Of a DNA stretch of 36,480 nt, positions 13,510-20,703 are shown one piece after another (position 1 is the stretch's first letter; the number at the start of each line of letters is the position of its first letter). Under the pieces are notes generated by a model. That model worked only from the letters and a program-made list of their open reading frames with translations, was not told the origin of the DNA and made no database searches. Position numbers and translations under genes: made by a program. The stretch is from a virus, in IMG/VR virus record IMGVR_UViG_3300025131_000180, positions 1 through 36,480 of that record; one strand, given 5' to 3'.

Positions 13510-14349
13510 ATGGCCCTCGGTACTTCAAAGCCAGTTTGTTATTATCAATTCGAGAACAACGCATATGATGATTCTAATGCTGGTAATACCATGGATGGTA
13601 CTCTTGTTGCCGGCGGCTCTTTCTCCACTGCCGAGAAAGTGCGCGGCTCCTATTCCTTTTTAAATTCAGATTCTGGCGGCACCGGCTGTATTCACTCTTG
13701 CGGCGCAGTTGGGGACATGGCCTTCTTCTGGACCGGCGTCTGGACCATCTCTTTCTGGGTAAAACGCTCAGACACTGCGACACAATATGCACTGGGTACT
13801 CAAACATCGAGCGGAGTCGGCAAATATGGATTTGCTCTTAAAATAACGAACAGCCAGCTGGGCTTCCTTATATACCCGGGCACTAGCGGAACTTGGGTAT
13901 ACAGCGACACCGGATTCGGCGGCGAGACGGGCGACACAAGCGCCTGGCATCACCTTGTTGTGACTTCCGACGCCACGACTATACGTTTTTACGGCGATGG
14001 CTCCGAACACGGATCCGGCAACACCAGCTATACCACTTGGCCCGGTGCAACAGATATGCAATTCAAATTAATGCTTGGTTCGATGCCATATGGCTCCAAC
14101 ACCGGCCCATGGGGCGCCAATTATCTAGGCTATATGGATGAAGTTTCTCTCTGGGACGCAACAGCTACAGCCGATGAGGTAGCTAGCCTTTATAATAGCG
14201 GAGCAGGGCTGGATTTAAGCGACGGCCTCGGTGGAGGAGGCGGACTGCCCTCGGGCCTTAAAGACGTTGGCGGAGTTTCCGGAGACAGCGTAAAAACTGT
14301 GGGGGGAATATCCGCCGCAAGCATCAAAAATATTATGGGTATTAGTTAA
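13510..14349 (+). CDS. LamG/concanavalin-fold protein, probable capsid-surface binder
   Basis: A 279-residue protein starting 4 bases after the fibre gene. Residues 1-235 match the Laminin-G-3/concanavalin-like jelly roll: CYYQFENNAYDDS at the start, TISFWVKRSD near 79, WHHLVVTSDATTIRFYGDG near 146, and the closing LGYMDEVSLWDATATADEVA near 207. These domains commonly bind glycans or cell-surface proteins. A poly-Gly linker (about 240-245) leads to a tail with two similar units (LKDVGGVSGDSVK, KTVGGISAASIK) that may anchor it. In a head operon it recalls adhesive head-decoration proteins such as Hoc. Binding target unknown. Confidence 0.75.
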   Translation: MALGTSKPVCYYQFENNAYDDSNAGNTMDGTLVAGGSFSTAEKVRGSYSFLNSDSGGTGCIHSCGAVGDMAFFWTGVWTISFWVKRSDTATQYALGTQTSSGVGKYGFALKITNSQLGFLIYPGTSGTWVYSDTGFGGETGDTSAWHHLVVTSDATTIRFYGDGSEHGSGNTSYTTWPGATDMQFKLMLGSMPYGSNTGPWGANYLGYMDEVSLWDATATADEVASLYNSGAGLDLSDGLGGGGGLPSGLKDVGGVSGDSVKTVGGISAASIKNIMGIS

Positions 14350-14381
14350 TCAATTAATAAGGGAATTTTATAAACAAAGAA

Positions 14382-14390
14382 ACTACTTAT
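14382..14390 (+). promoter_or_regulatory. Degenerate ACTACTTAT motif before the scaffold gene
   Basis: Differs by one base from ACTATTTAT and lies in the 75-base gap before the scaffold gene. It is 35 or more bases from the start, further than most copies, so it is less convincing than the others. Confidence 0.25.
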
Positions 14391-14424
14391 TGTGATGAGA
14401 TACCTGTAACGAAGGAGAAGATTT

Positions 14425-15666
14425 ATGTCTAGCATGCTTGAAGAAGCCATTATTGATGCCCAGGCTTTAAAAGAGGCGGCTCAAAAAAGCGCCGAAGAGA
14501 AAATTATTGAACATTTTTCAAAGGATATCAAGGAGGCTGTTGATATAATCTTAGAGCAAGATGCCATGGCAATCAACGCGCCCGGGTATGCTGCGACCAT
14601 GGCGCCCACTCAAACGTATGTCCCCCAAGAAACATCTGTGATGTCCGTTCCGGCCAACCAATCTTTGGTTGATCTTGAAGCAGAGGGCGAAGATGTACAT
14701 GAGGGCGAATCGATTGTAAAACAAGCTCCTTACGCAGCCACCACTTCCGACAGGGACATTGTTAGTATCGATTTGGATAAGTTAGAAGAGGCAATTAGCC
14801 ATAGTTTACAAGAAGATACAAGCGTACCGAGCGTTCTTGATGAGAGTTTTGAAGTTGATGATATTTTGTTAGAAGAAGACGAAGACATAATAGAAGAATA
14901 TGGCGCCGCCTATGATCGTGACGAATGCGAGAAGGGTGAAATTTGGAATGAAACGACCAGAAAGTGCGTACCCGACAAAGACGCTAGCGGAATGACCATG
15001 GAAGAGAATCTTAATCTCGAAGAAATGATCCGCAGCATTTTAGCGGAAGAAGGCCCACTCCAAGAAGAATTCGTAGAAAAAACCGCCGAAGAAAGAAAAG
15101 AAGAGAAGAAAGCTGCAGCTAAGAAACGGGGCGCGCCATATCAACCGGCAGCCAAAAAGTATTGCGAAGATTATCCAATTAATAGACGGCCAGATGGGTG
15201 CTCTCCGGAGGAGGAGCGCTTTGAATCAGGCCCGGCGTCTCTTATACAACCAGCTAAAATTAACGAACACAAACAATTAAATAATAAAGTAAAACTTTTA
15301 GAACAAAAATTAAATAAATACCAAGAAGTTTTCCCTCAATTAAAAGAAAAATTGGAGGAAAGTAATCTTCAAAATGCAAGATTACATTATCAAAACCGCG
15401 TTTTAAATAGCGCCTCGTTGAATGAGCGGCAAAAAGACAGACTTGTCGAGACTATTTCGAAAGCGAATACCGTTGAAGAAGCAAAAATTATATATGAAAC
15501 TCTTCAGAGTGCAGTGGGAGCCAGCGCTACTACTAAGCGTCGTCCAAAATCACTGAACGAAGTTGTGACAAAAAGCTCTTCGGCCTTTATGCCTCGTAAA
15601 GAGGAAAAGAGGGTTGACCCCCTCGCGGCGAGAATGAAAGCTCTCGCTGGAATAACTGATAAATAA
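14425..15666 (+). CDS. 22: Prohead core scaffold (gp22-like)
   Basis: A 413-residue, strongly acidic, helical protein with an AAGGAG ribosome binding site. The N-terminal motif MLEEAIIDAQALKEAAQKSAEEKI and the conserved C-terminal coiled coil (about residues 285-375, QLNNKVKLLEQKLNKYQEVF onward), ending DPLAARMKALAGI, are typical of T4-like scaffolds placed just before gp23. The scaffold shapes the prohead and is degraded by the gp21 protease. Unusual is a central insertion with paired cysteines: ECEKGEIWNETTRKCVP (about 168-184) and YCEDYPINRRPDGC (about 246-259). It is longer than T4 gp22 (269). Confidence 0.85.
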   Translation: MSSMLEEAIIDAQALKEAAQKSAEEKIIEHFSKDIKEAVDIILEQDAMAINAPGYAATMAPTQTYVPQETSVMSVPANQSLVDLEAEGEDVHEGESIVKQAPYAATTSDRDIVSIDLDKLEEAISHSLQEDTSVPSVLDESFEVDDILLEEDEDIIEEYGAAYDRDECEKGEIWNETTRKCVPDKDASGMTMEENLNLEEMIRSILAEEGPLQEEFVEKTAEERKEEKKAAAKKRGAPYQPAAKKYCEDYPINRRPDGCSPEEERFESGPASLIQPAKINEHKQLNNKVKLLEQKLNKYQEVFPQLKEKLEESNLQNARLHYQNRVLNSASLNERQKDRLVETISKANTVEEAKIIYETLQSAVGASATTKRRPKSLNEVVTKSSSAFMPRKEEKRVDPLAARMKALAGITDK

Positions 15667-15681
15667 AGGAGGAAAGAAAAA

Positions 15682-17559
15682 ATGTCAGTACTTCAAAAAT
15701 TAACAGAAGGGATTGTTAATCGCGATCTCAAAAAGGAAGGCGCTGCACTGCTCGACAAATGGGGTAGAACAGGTCTTCTTGAAGGCCTTGGTAACGAAGG
15801 CGGCAAGCACAACATGGCTCGCCTGCTTGAAAACCAAGCCAAGGAGCTTCTTCGTGAAGCTTCAACAATGTCCGGTGGAGATGTCGAAGGTTTTGCAGCC
15901 GTCGCGTTCCCCATCGTACGCCGAGTTTTCGGTGGTCTCGTTGCTAACGAACTGGTCTCAGTTCAACCAATGAGCCTTCCATCGGGACTTATTTTCTTTA
16001 TGGATTTCACATTTAGTGATGCCGGCATGACCGGTACCGGCCCACAACATCGTCTTGGTTCGTTAGCCAATACTTCATTGTATGGTGGCGGCCGAGTTGG
16101 CCAAGAGCTAACTGGTGGTGTCGACCTTTCGGGCTTGAATCTCGAACGCAGTTTTTATAGCTTGAACAATGGCTATTCGTCTCCAACTGGAACGCTGCAG
16201 AACGGGATCACCATTGTGGCTTCCGGAACATGGGGAGACGGTACGGCACAGGTGCCCGCAGGCACCGGTGGCGATGGTCTTACGACCTTAACTGTGGCCG
16301 AAATCAATCGGATTCTCCAATTCGACCCATCTCTTGTTTCTGGTAACGTTGGTGCCCTAGGTTCGGGTACCGGTGCAACAGGAACTGGTTTTGCTATTGG
16401 TCACATCACTATTGCTACCACCGCAGGTGAAGACGAGAGTCAATTTAATTTTAATAACTTGGTGAGTCTTACTGTTTCTGGTACTGCGTGTAATGCCGGC
16501 GTTAATGGCTCCGGATCCTCCGGCAGATATGACGCTACGGCCAACCAGGCTAGAAGGTTAACTACGCTTTCTGGTACTGTTGCAGACAGAGTTGTATATG
16601 TCGTTGGGCTTGAAAACAACGCTGCTGGAACCGCAGTCAGTGGCGCAATGCTTGGTGCAACTAGCGAGGTGCCAATTTATTCGTTCGCGATGACCGATAA
16701 CTTTGGTGGAACTCCTGCTGCCGGAACGACTAACGCTCTCGGCGCGGTCGTTGGTAGAACTTCGTGGGACTTGGAAAATCAATCCAATATTCCCGAGATC
16801 GATTTAAAGGTCGATTCAGTGTCCGTCACGGCAATCACTAAAAAGCTGAAAGCTAAGTGGACACCAGAGCTTGGTCAGGACCTCAACGCCTACCATAACC
16901 TGGATGCTGAGGTCGAACTTACATCGATTCTCTCTGAGCAAATCGCTCTTGAAATTGATCGTGAGATCATGGAAGATCTTATTCAGGGTGCCACGGCTGG
17001 TACATATTACTGGTCTCGGTCGCCCGGCTTGTTCGTTAATCGCACAACCGGCGTCGAGGTTGGAGCCAATACCAAAGCCCCCGATTTCACGGGTACTGTT
17101 TCTGAGTGGTATGAGACTCTCATTGAAACAGTCAATGATGTGTCTGCTCAGATTCATCGTAAGACTTTGCGCGGCGGAGCTAACTTTATTGTTACTTCTC
17201 CCGAGGTTGCTAACATCCTTGAGTTCACGGCCGGATTCCGCGCAAGCGTTACTGCCGATGACAACAAAGGTGTTGCAGGCGCCGAGAAAGTTGGTAGCAT
17301 TAGTAAGAAATTTGACGTATACGTCGATCCTTACTTTAACCGCAACCTTGTCTTGGTTGGGCGTAAGGGCAATAGCTTCCTTGAAAGTGGCTATGTATAT
17401 GCACCTTATGTACCGTTGCAAGTTACTCCCACAATCTTTGGCGTGGAAGACTTCGTGCCCCGTAAGGGCGTCATGACTCGATATGCCAAGAAGATGGTTC
17501 GTCCCGATATGTACGGCTTGGTCGTCGTTCGCGGACTGCTTGGTGAGAGTGGTTCTTAA
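15682..17559 (+). CDS. 23: Major capsid protein (gp23-like)
   Basis: A 625-residue HK97-fold capsid protein (T4 gp23 is 521), with a GGAGG site 11-15 bases upstream. The N-terminal propeptide carries an LLREA sequence; cleavage by the gp21-like protease after Glu59 (LRE site) is predicted. The diagnostic segment FPIVRRVFGGLVANELVSVQ (76-95) corresponds to the MVRRAIPNLIAFD region of gp23. A Gly/Thr-rich insertion at about residues 165-340 explains the extra size. The C-terminal half has TPELGQDLNAYHNLDAE (about 394-410). Clean codon pattern and strong signals fit the most highly expressed gene; a terminator follows 30 bases after the stop. Confidence 0.95.
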   Translation: MSVLQKLTEGIVNRDLKKEGAALLDKWGRTGLLEGLGNEGGKHNMARLLENQAKELLREASTMSGGDVEGFAAVAFPIVRRVFGGLVANELVSVQPMSLPSGLIFFMDFTFSDAGMTGTGPQHRLGSLANTSLYGGGRVGQELTGGVDLSGLNLERSFYSLNNGYSSPTGTLQNGITIVASGTWGDGTAQVPAGTGGDGLTTLTVAEINRILQFDPSLVSGNVGALGSGTGATGTGFAIGHITIATTAGEDESQFNFNNLVSLTVSGTACNAGVNGSGSSGRYDATANQARRLTTLSGTVADRVVYVVGLENNAAGTAVSGAMLGATSEVPIYSFAMTDNFGGTPAAGTTNALGAVVGRTSWDLENQSNIPEIDLKVDSVSVTAITKKLKAKWTPELGQDLNAYHNLDAEVELTSILSEQIALEIDREIMEDLIQGATAGTYYWSRSPGLFVNRTTGVEVGANTKAPDFTGTVSEWYETLIETVNDVSAQIHRKTLRGGANFIVTSPEVANILEFTAGFRASVTADDNKGVAGAEKVGSISKKFDVYVDPYFNRNLVLVGRKGNSFLESGYVYAPYVPLQVTPTIFGVEDFVPRKGVMTRYAKKMVRPDMYGLVVVRGLLGESGS

Positions 17560-17588
17560 ACCATAAAATAGATTTTTAATCTGGATTG

Positions 17589-17625
17589 GCCCTCACCCCT
17601 AAAAAGGTGAGGGCTTTTTCTTTTT
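17589..17625 (+). terminator. Rho-independent terminator after the major capsid gene
   Basis: GCCCTCACC (17589-17597) pairs perfectly over 9 bp with GGTGAGGGC (17606-17614) around an 8-base loop. It is followed directly by TTTTTCTTTTT. This is the clearest terminator in the window and separates the capsid operon from the neck/tail genes. Confidence 0.93.
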
Positions 17626-17685
17626 AAAAAAGTGCAATTGCTCAATTTTTGCGGGCCCAATTTTTTGAGATTCCGAATGTTGGAA

Positions 17686-17694
17686 ACTATTTAT
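17686..17694 (+). promoter_or_regulatory. ACTATTTAT motif, candidate late promoter
   Basis: Lies after the capsid terminator and 26 bases before the ATG at 17712, immediately upstream of the AAAGGAG site. A promoter here would restart transcription after the terminator. Function inferred from position and recurrence. Confidence 0.5.
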
Positions 17695-17711
17695 TAGAAA
17701 GGAGATTTATT

Positions 17712-17849
17712 ATGGGTAAAAAATGGAAAAAACTTTGGCTGTCGAGAAAAGGGGCGGCCACCAAAAAAGTCACGGAAGAGGCCTCGGAAGAAACAAAAAC
17801 AAAGAAGGTTAAGAAGTCCCCTTTCTGGAAAAAGAAGAAAGAAAGCTAA
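17712..17849 (+). CDS. Lys-rich 45-residue protein
   Basis: The start ATG 17712 follows a strong AAAGGAG site; a longer in-frame ORF from 17649 would run through the candidate promoter and is rejected. The product is highly basic: MGKKWKKLWLSRKG, a Thr/Glu-rich centre, and PFWKKKKES at the end. The ends mirror each other (W-K-K motifs). It is flanked by two ACTATTTAT motifs, so it may be transcribed as its own unit and strongly. Such a protein could bind nucleic acid, capsid or ribosome. No family recognised. Confidence 0.6.
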   Translation: MGKKWKKLWLSRKGAATKKVTEEASEETKTKKVKKSPFWKKKKES

Positions 17850-17885
17850 TACACCTTCTCTCTGTAGCTTTTTCTGATCCCCAAA

Positions 17886-17894
17886 ACTATTTAT
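17886..17894 (+). promoter_or_regulatory. ACTATTTAT motif, candidate late promoter
   Basis: Part of the 12-base dyad ACTATTTATAGT (17886-17897), directly before the GAGGAG ribosome binding site and 27 bases before ATG 17913. It is a candidate promoter for the neck genes. Function inferred. Confidence 0.5.
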
Positions 17895-17912
17895 AGTGAG
17901 GAGATCTAATGA

Positions 17913-19217
17913 ATGGCACAACCCACCTTAAGACCAGCGTCTCAAACAAGCACAGCGGTGCTTCCATCGGCTAGCGTACCTAGCGACGTAGAAAACAATA
18001 GTGCGCTACCGTTTCAAATCTATTCAGACTCCAGCACACCATCGTCATTGTTTTCTGAATACTTTTGCTCTGGGGCGGCCGAACAGGTAGCTTACACATA
18101 TAGAAAGTTTGGTGGCGATGTATTGGACATCGAATTAACGAGCGGCAGCGTGTTTACCGCATATGAAGAAGCGATTTTAGAATATTCTTATCTTATCAAT
18201 ATTCATCAAGCAAAAAATTCACTTTCAGACTTACTGGGCGCAACAACGGGCACTTTTGATCACGAAGGTCAGATTCAGAGCGGCGAAAGCTTGTCTGGTA
18301 AAAATGTTAATCTTAAATATCCCCGTTTTGAATTCGCATACGCTCGAAGAGTGGGTTACGGTGTCTCGACGGAAGCCGGCTTCGGCGGAGAAACAACAAT
18401 TTACTCAGCCTCTTTTAGCGGTACCGCTGGACAACAAGATTTTGATTTACAACAGATCGTATCTTCTTCAGCAGCCACTAATTCCTCCATGCAATTTTAT
18501 GGCAAAGTTGGCGACAAGAGGATTAACGTTACAAAAGTGTATTATAAATCACCTCAAGCCATGTGGCGGTTTTACGGATATTATGGCGGCTTAAATACAG
18601 TTGGAGATTTGTCTAGTTACGGACAGTGGACAGACGATTCAACCTTTCAGATAATTCCGGCATGGCAAAACAAAGCACAAGCTATGGCTTTCGAAGATGC
18701 TATTTACACAAGAAACTCTCACTATTCATATGAGATAAAGAATAACAAAATAAGAATATTTCCCAATATTGTTAATACTAGCCCGCACCAGTTTTTTATG
18801 GAGTTTTTCGTAGATTCCGACCCATGGGACGCCGGAGACGTGTCTGGACGAGGCGGAGGCGCCCCAATCCAAGGGATAAATAACATGAATACGCTTCCTT
18901 TCGAAAATCTTCCTTATGATAACATTAATGCAATTGGAAAACAGTGGATTCGTAGGTTTGCCCTGTCGCTTTCTAAGGGAATACTGGGCGCCATAAGAAG
19001 TAAATTTGGAACGATACCGATTCCTGGAGATTCTGTAACTTTAGATGGGAAAGACTTAGTTACACAAGCTCAAACCGAACAAAAAGATTTGAGAGAAGAA
19101 TTAAAGACGATCTTAGACGAGCTAACATATGCCAAATTAGTGGAAAACGATGCCAAGCTCTCAGATAGTGTCAACACCATTGAGAAATACGTTCCTCTCA
19201 AGGTATTTGTGGGGTAA
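17913..19217 (+). CDS. 13: Neck protein, gp13-like
   Basis: A 434-residue protein with the GAGGAG binding site 9-14 bases upstream. The C-terminal part resembles T4-type neck protein gp13 of marine phages: FALSLSKGILGAIRSKFGTI (about 350-369), then PIPGDSVTLDGKDLVTQA and a long helix with KDLREELKTILDELTYAKL. The N-terminal region has a conserved-looking SPL-type segment (FGGDVLDIELTSGSVFTAYE, about 70-89). Gp13 helps close the filled head and join it to the tail. At 434 residues it is longer than T4 gp13 (309), with extra material in the Gly/Ser-rich middle. The next genes are also neck or tail-completion components. Confidence 0.7.
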   Translation: MAQPTLRPASQTSTAVLPSASVPSDVENNSALPFQIYSDSSTPSSLFSEYFCSGAAEQVAYTYRKFGGDVLDIELTSGSVFTAYEEAILEYSYLINIHQAKNSLSDLLGATTGTFDHEGQIQSGESLSGKNVNLKYPRFEFAYARRVGYGVSTEAGFGGETTIYSASFSGTAGQQDFDLQQIVSSSAATNSSMQFYGKVGDKRINVTKVYYKSPQAMWRFYGYYGGLNTVGDLSSYGQWTDDSTFQIIPAWQNKAQAMAFEDAIYTRNSHYSYEIKNNKIRIFPNIVNTSPHQFFMEFFVDSDPWDAGDVSGRGGGAPIQGINNMNTLPFENLPYDNINAIGKQWIRRFALSLSKGILGAIRSKFGTIPIPGDSVTLDGKDLVTQAQTEQKDLREELKTILDELTYAKLVENDAKLSDSVNTIEKYVPLKVFVG

Positions 19218-19223
19218 CATGAG

Positions 19224-19730
19224 ATGCCACTAGATAAAAATAAATGGTCTCAGCCTGCGGCACCGCCACCTCCTCTATTCTTGGGGAAAAAAGAGCGCGA
19301 TCTTGTAAAACAAGTAAACGATGAATTAATAGAACGCGTTATAGGGCAAGAACTCATTTATTATCCCATTAGTATAAAAAACACTAATTTTCATTCTTTA
19401 TACGGAGAGGCCATAGAAAAGAATTTTCTAGCACCAGTTAAGGTTAACGCGCTGGTCACGTGGGAAGGATATACCACCACCATATCAAATTTAGGAATTG
19501 ATAAGAGGCTGACAATTATAGTCAAATTTCACAGACGACGCCTAGTAGAAGATCAAGACCTATATGTACGTGAGGGCGATTTTGTTTTATATGGCCAAGA
19601 TCATTTTGAAATTTTAACCCTTAATTACCCAAAACAAATATTTGGGCAAGCGTGGGCTGGCTGGGAGAGAGTTTTTGAAATTGAGGCAAAATGCGTAAAA
19701 GCAAGAGAGGGAACATTCGATGCCTCCTGA
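19224..19730 (+). CDS. Putative head-tail connector (neck) protein
   Basis: A 168-residue protein 6 bases after the gp13-like gene, overlapping the next gene by 11 bases. It starts with a flexible Pro-rich segment (SQPAAPPPPLFLGKKE), then a helix (RDLVKQVNDELIERVIGQ, about 25-42). A beta-barrel-like domain follows with ITIKNTNF-type strands and VREGDFVLYGQDHFEIL (about 116-132). The latter pattern is common in head-tail joining or closure proteins. In T4 order gp14 comes after gp13, but direct resemblance to T4 gp14 is not evident. It is most likely a neck component. Confidence 0.6.
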   Translation: MPLDKNKWSQPAAPPPPLFLGKKERDLVKQVNDELIERVIGQELIYYPISIKNTNFHSLYGEAIEKNFLAPVKVNALVTWEGYTTTISNLGIDKRLTIIVKFHRRRLVEDQDLYVREGDFVLYGQDHFEILTLNYPKQIFGQAWAGWERVFEIEAKCVKAREGTFDAS

Positions 19731-20625
19731 TGACTATTCATACACCGGCATTGAAAACGCTAACGATGTCCTCAAAGATATATCGATAGAGCCGTCGGAT
19801 TTGGAAACAATTGATTTTGCTTTTTATGACTTCATTAATGAAAAAATGGATATTCGTACTAAAACGAATAAAGGGTGGAAAAAAGTACCGATTATTTGGT
19901 CATCGCCCGAAAGAGCATTTTTTACAAAGGAGAAAAAAGAACTTTATGATTTAGATGGCACCTTAATTTACCCAATTATAAGTATTGAGAGAGCAGCCAT
20001 TAATAAAGACTTGACCAAGAAGGGTAAATATTACGGCGCAGCCCCATTCATGATTGGGCCAAATCGAGGCGGAAGAATCATGGTTGGACGAAGAATCGTC
20101 CAGGACAAAACAAATAATTTCTCTGTTGCAGATAACAGAAAAAAATTTGGTAGCGTTAATCGCTCCCCAGGAAGACAATCCTACTATCCGAAGGTTGGAA
20201 AGAAAAATAAAAAGATTGTAACAGAAACCTTATACATACCGCAGCCTGTTTATGTAGATATTAAATATGATATTGTCTTGAATTCAAACTATCAACAACA
20301 AATGAATCAAATGCTGCAGCCATTTACAACTCTCGGTGGGCATATCAACTCTTTTATCATCGAGCGCGCCGGCCACTCGTATGAAGTGTTTATGAAAACA
20401 ATAGCCCAGGAAACTAATCTTGCGCAATATAAAGACGAAGAGAGAAACTATAAAACAAAAATTAGCTTTGATGTACTTGGTTATGTTATTGGAGAGGGCG
20501 AAAATCAAAAACGACCCAAGATCATTAAACGCGAAAACGCAGTAGAAGTTAAGATACCCCGGGAGCGCGTAATCATGGGGGATACACAACAATTTGACCC
20601 CAATAGTGATTTTTATAGAGATTAG
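19720..20625 (+). CDS. 15: Tail completion/sheath stabiliser, gp15-like
   Basis: A 301-residue protein. Three segments parallel T4 gp15: KGWKKVPIIWSSPERAFFTK (about 53-72), followed by the strand LIYPIISIERAAI (about 85-97); VDIKYDIVLNSNYQQQMNQM (about 176-195), which leads into LQPF; and KISFDVLGYVIGEG (about 246-259). Gp15 forms the hexameric ring that caps the tail and stabilises sheath and tube next to the neck. Location between neck genes and sheath supports this. A basic loop (about 130-165) has no T4 counterpart that I can see. The match is by pattern, not alignment. Confidence 0.7.
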   Translation: MPPDDYSYTGIENANDVLKDISIEPSDLETIDFAFYDFINEKMDIRTKTNKGWKKVPIIWSSPERAFFTKEKKELYDLDGTLIYPIISIERAAINKDLTKKGKYYGAAPFMIGPNRGGRIMVGRRIVQDKTNNFSVADNRKKFGSVNRSPGRQSYYPKVGKKNKKIVTETLYIPQPVYVDIKYDIVLNSNYQQQMNQMLQPFTTLGGHINSFIIERAGHSYEVFMKTIAQETNLAQYKDEERNYKTKISFDVLGYVIGEGENQKRPKIIKRENAVEVKIPRERVIMGDTQQFDPNSDFYRD

Positions 20626-20656
20626 AATCTTAAAAAGGTTTTTGCCCTGTTATATT

Positions 20657-20665
20657 ACTATTTAT
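20657..20665 (+). promoter_or_regulatory. ACTATTTAT motif, candidate late promoter for the sheath
   Basis: Lies in the 78-base gap before the tail sheath gene, 47 bases from its ATG. No other signal is seen in the gap apart from the AGAGGAG ribosome binding site near 20687-20693. Confidence 0.45.
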
Positions 20666-20703
20666 TAAAGAAAAAGCATGTTCGCCAGAGGAGAAATTAG
20701 GTC

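Noticed and set aside
16816-17476. Long ORFs of about 200 codons on both strands overlapping the capsid gene
   Set aside because: They are shadows of the strongly biased capsid coding sequence, lack ribosome binding sites and resemble no protein.
17649-17711. GTG/ATG upstream start for the Lys-rich small protein
   Set aside because: It would place the candidate promoter and the AAAGGAG ribosome binding site inside the coding sequence.
17886-17897. TATAAATA on the minus strand within the dyad at 17886
   Set aside because: It is an exact T4 late promoter sequence but would drive transcription into the capsid gene in antisense; it arises from the symmetry of the + strand motif and no minus-strand gene follows.
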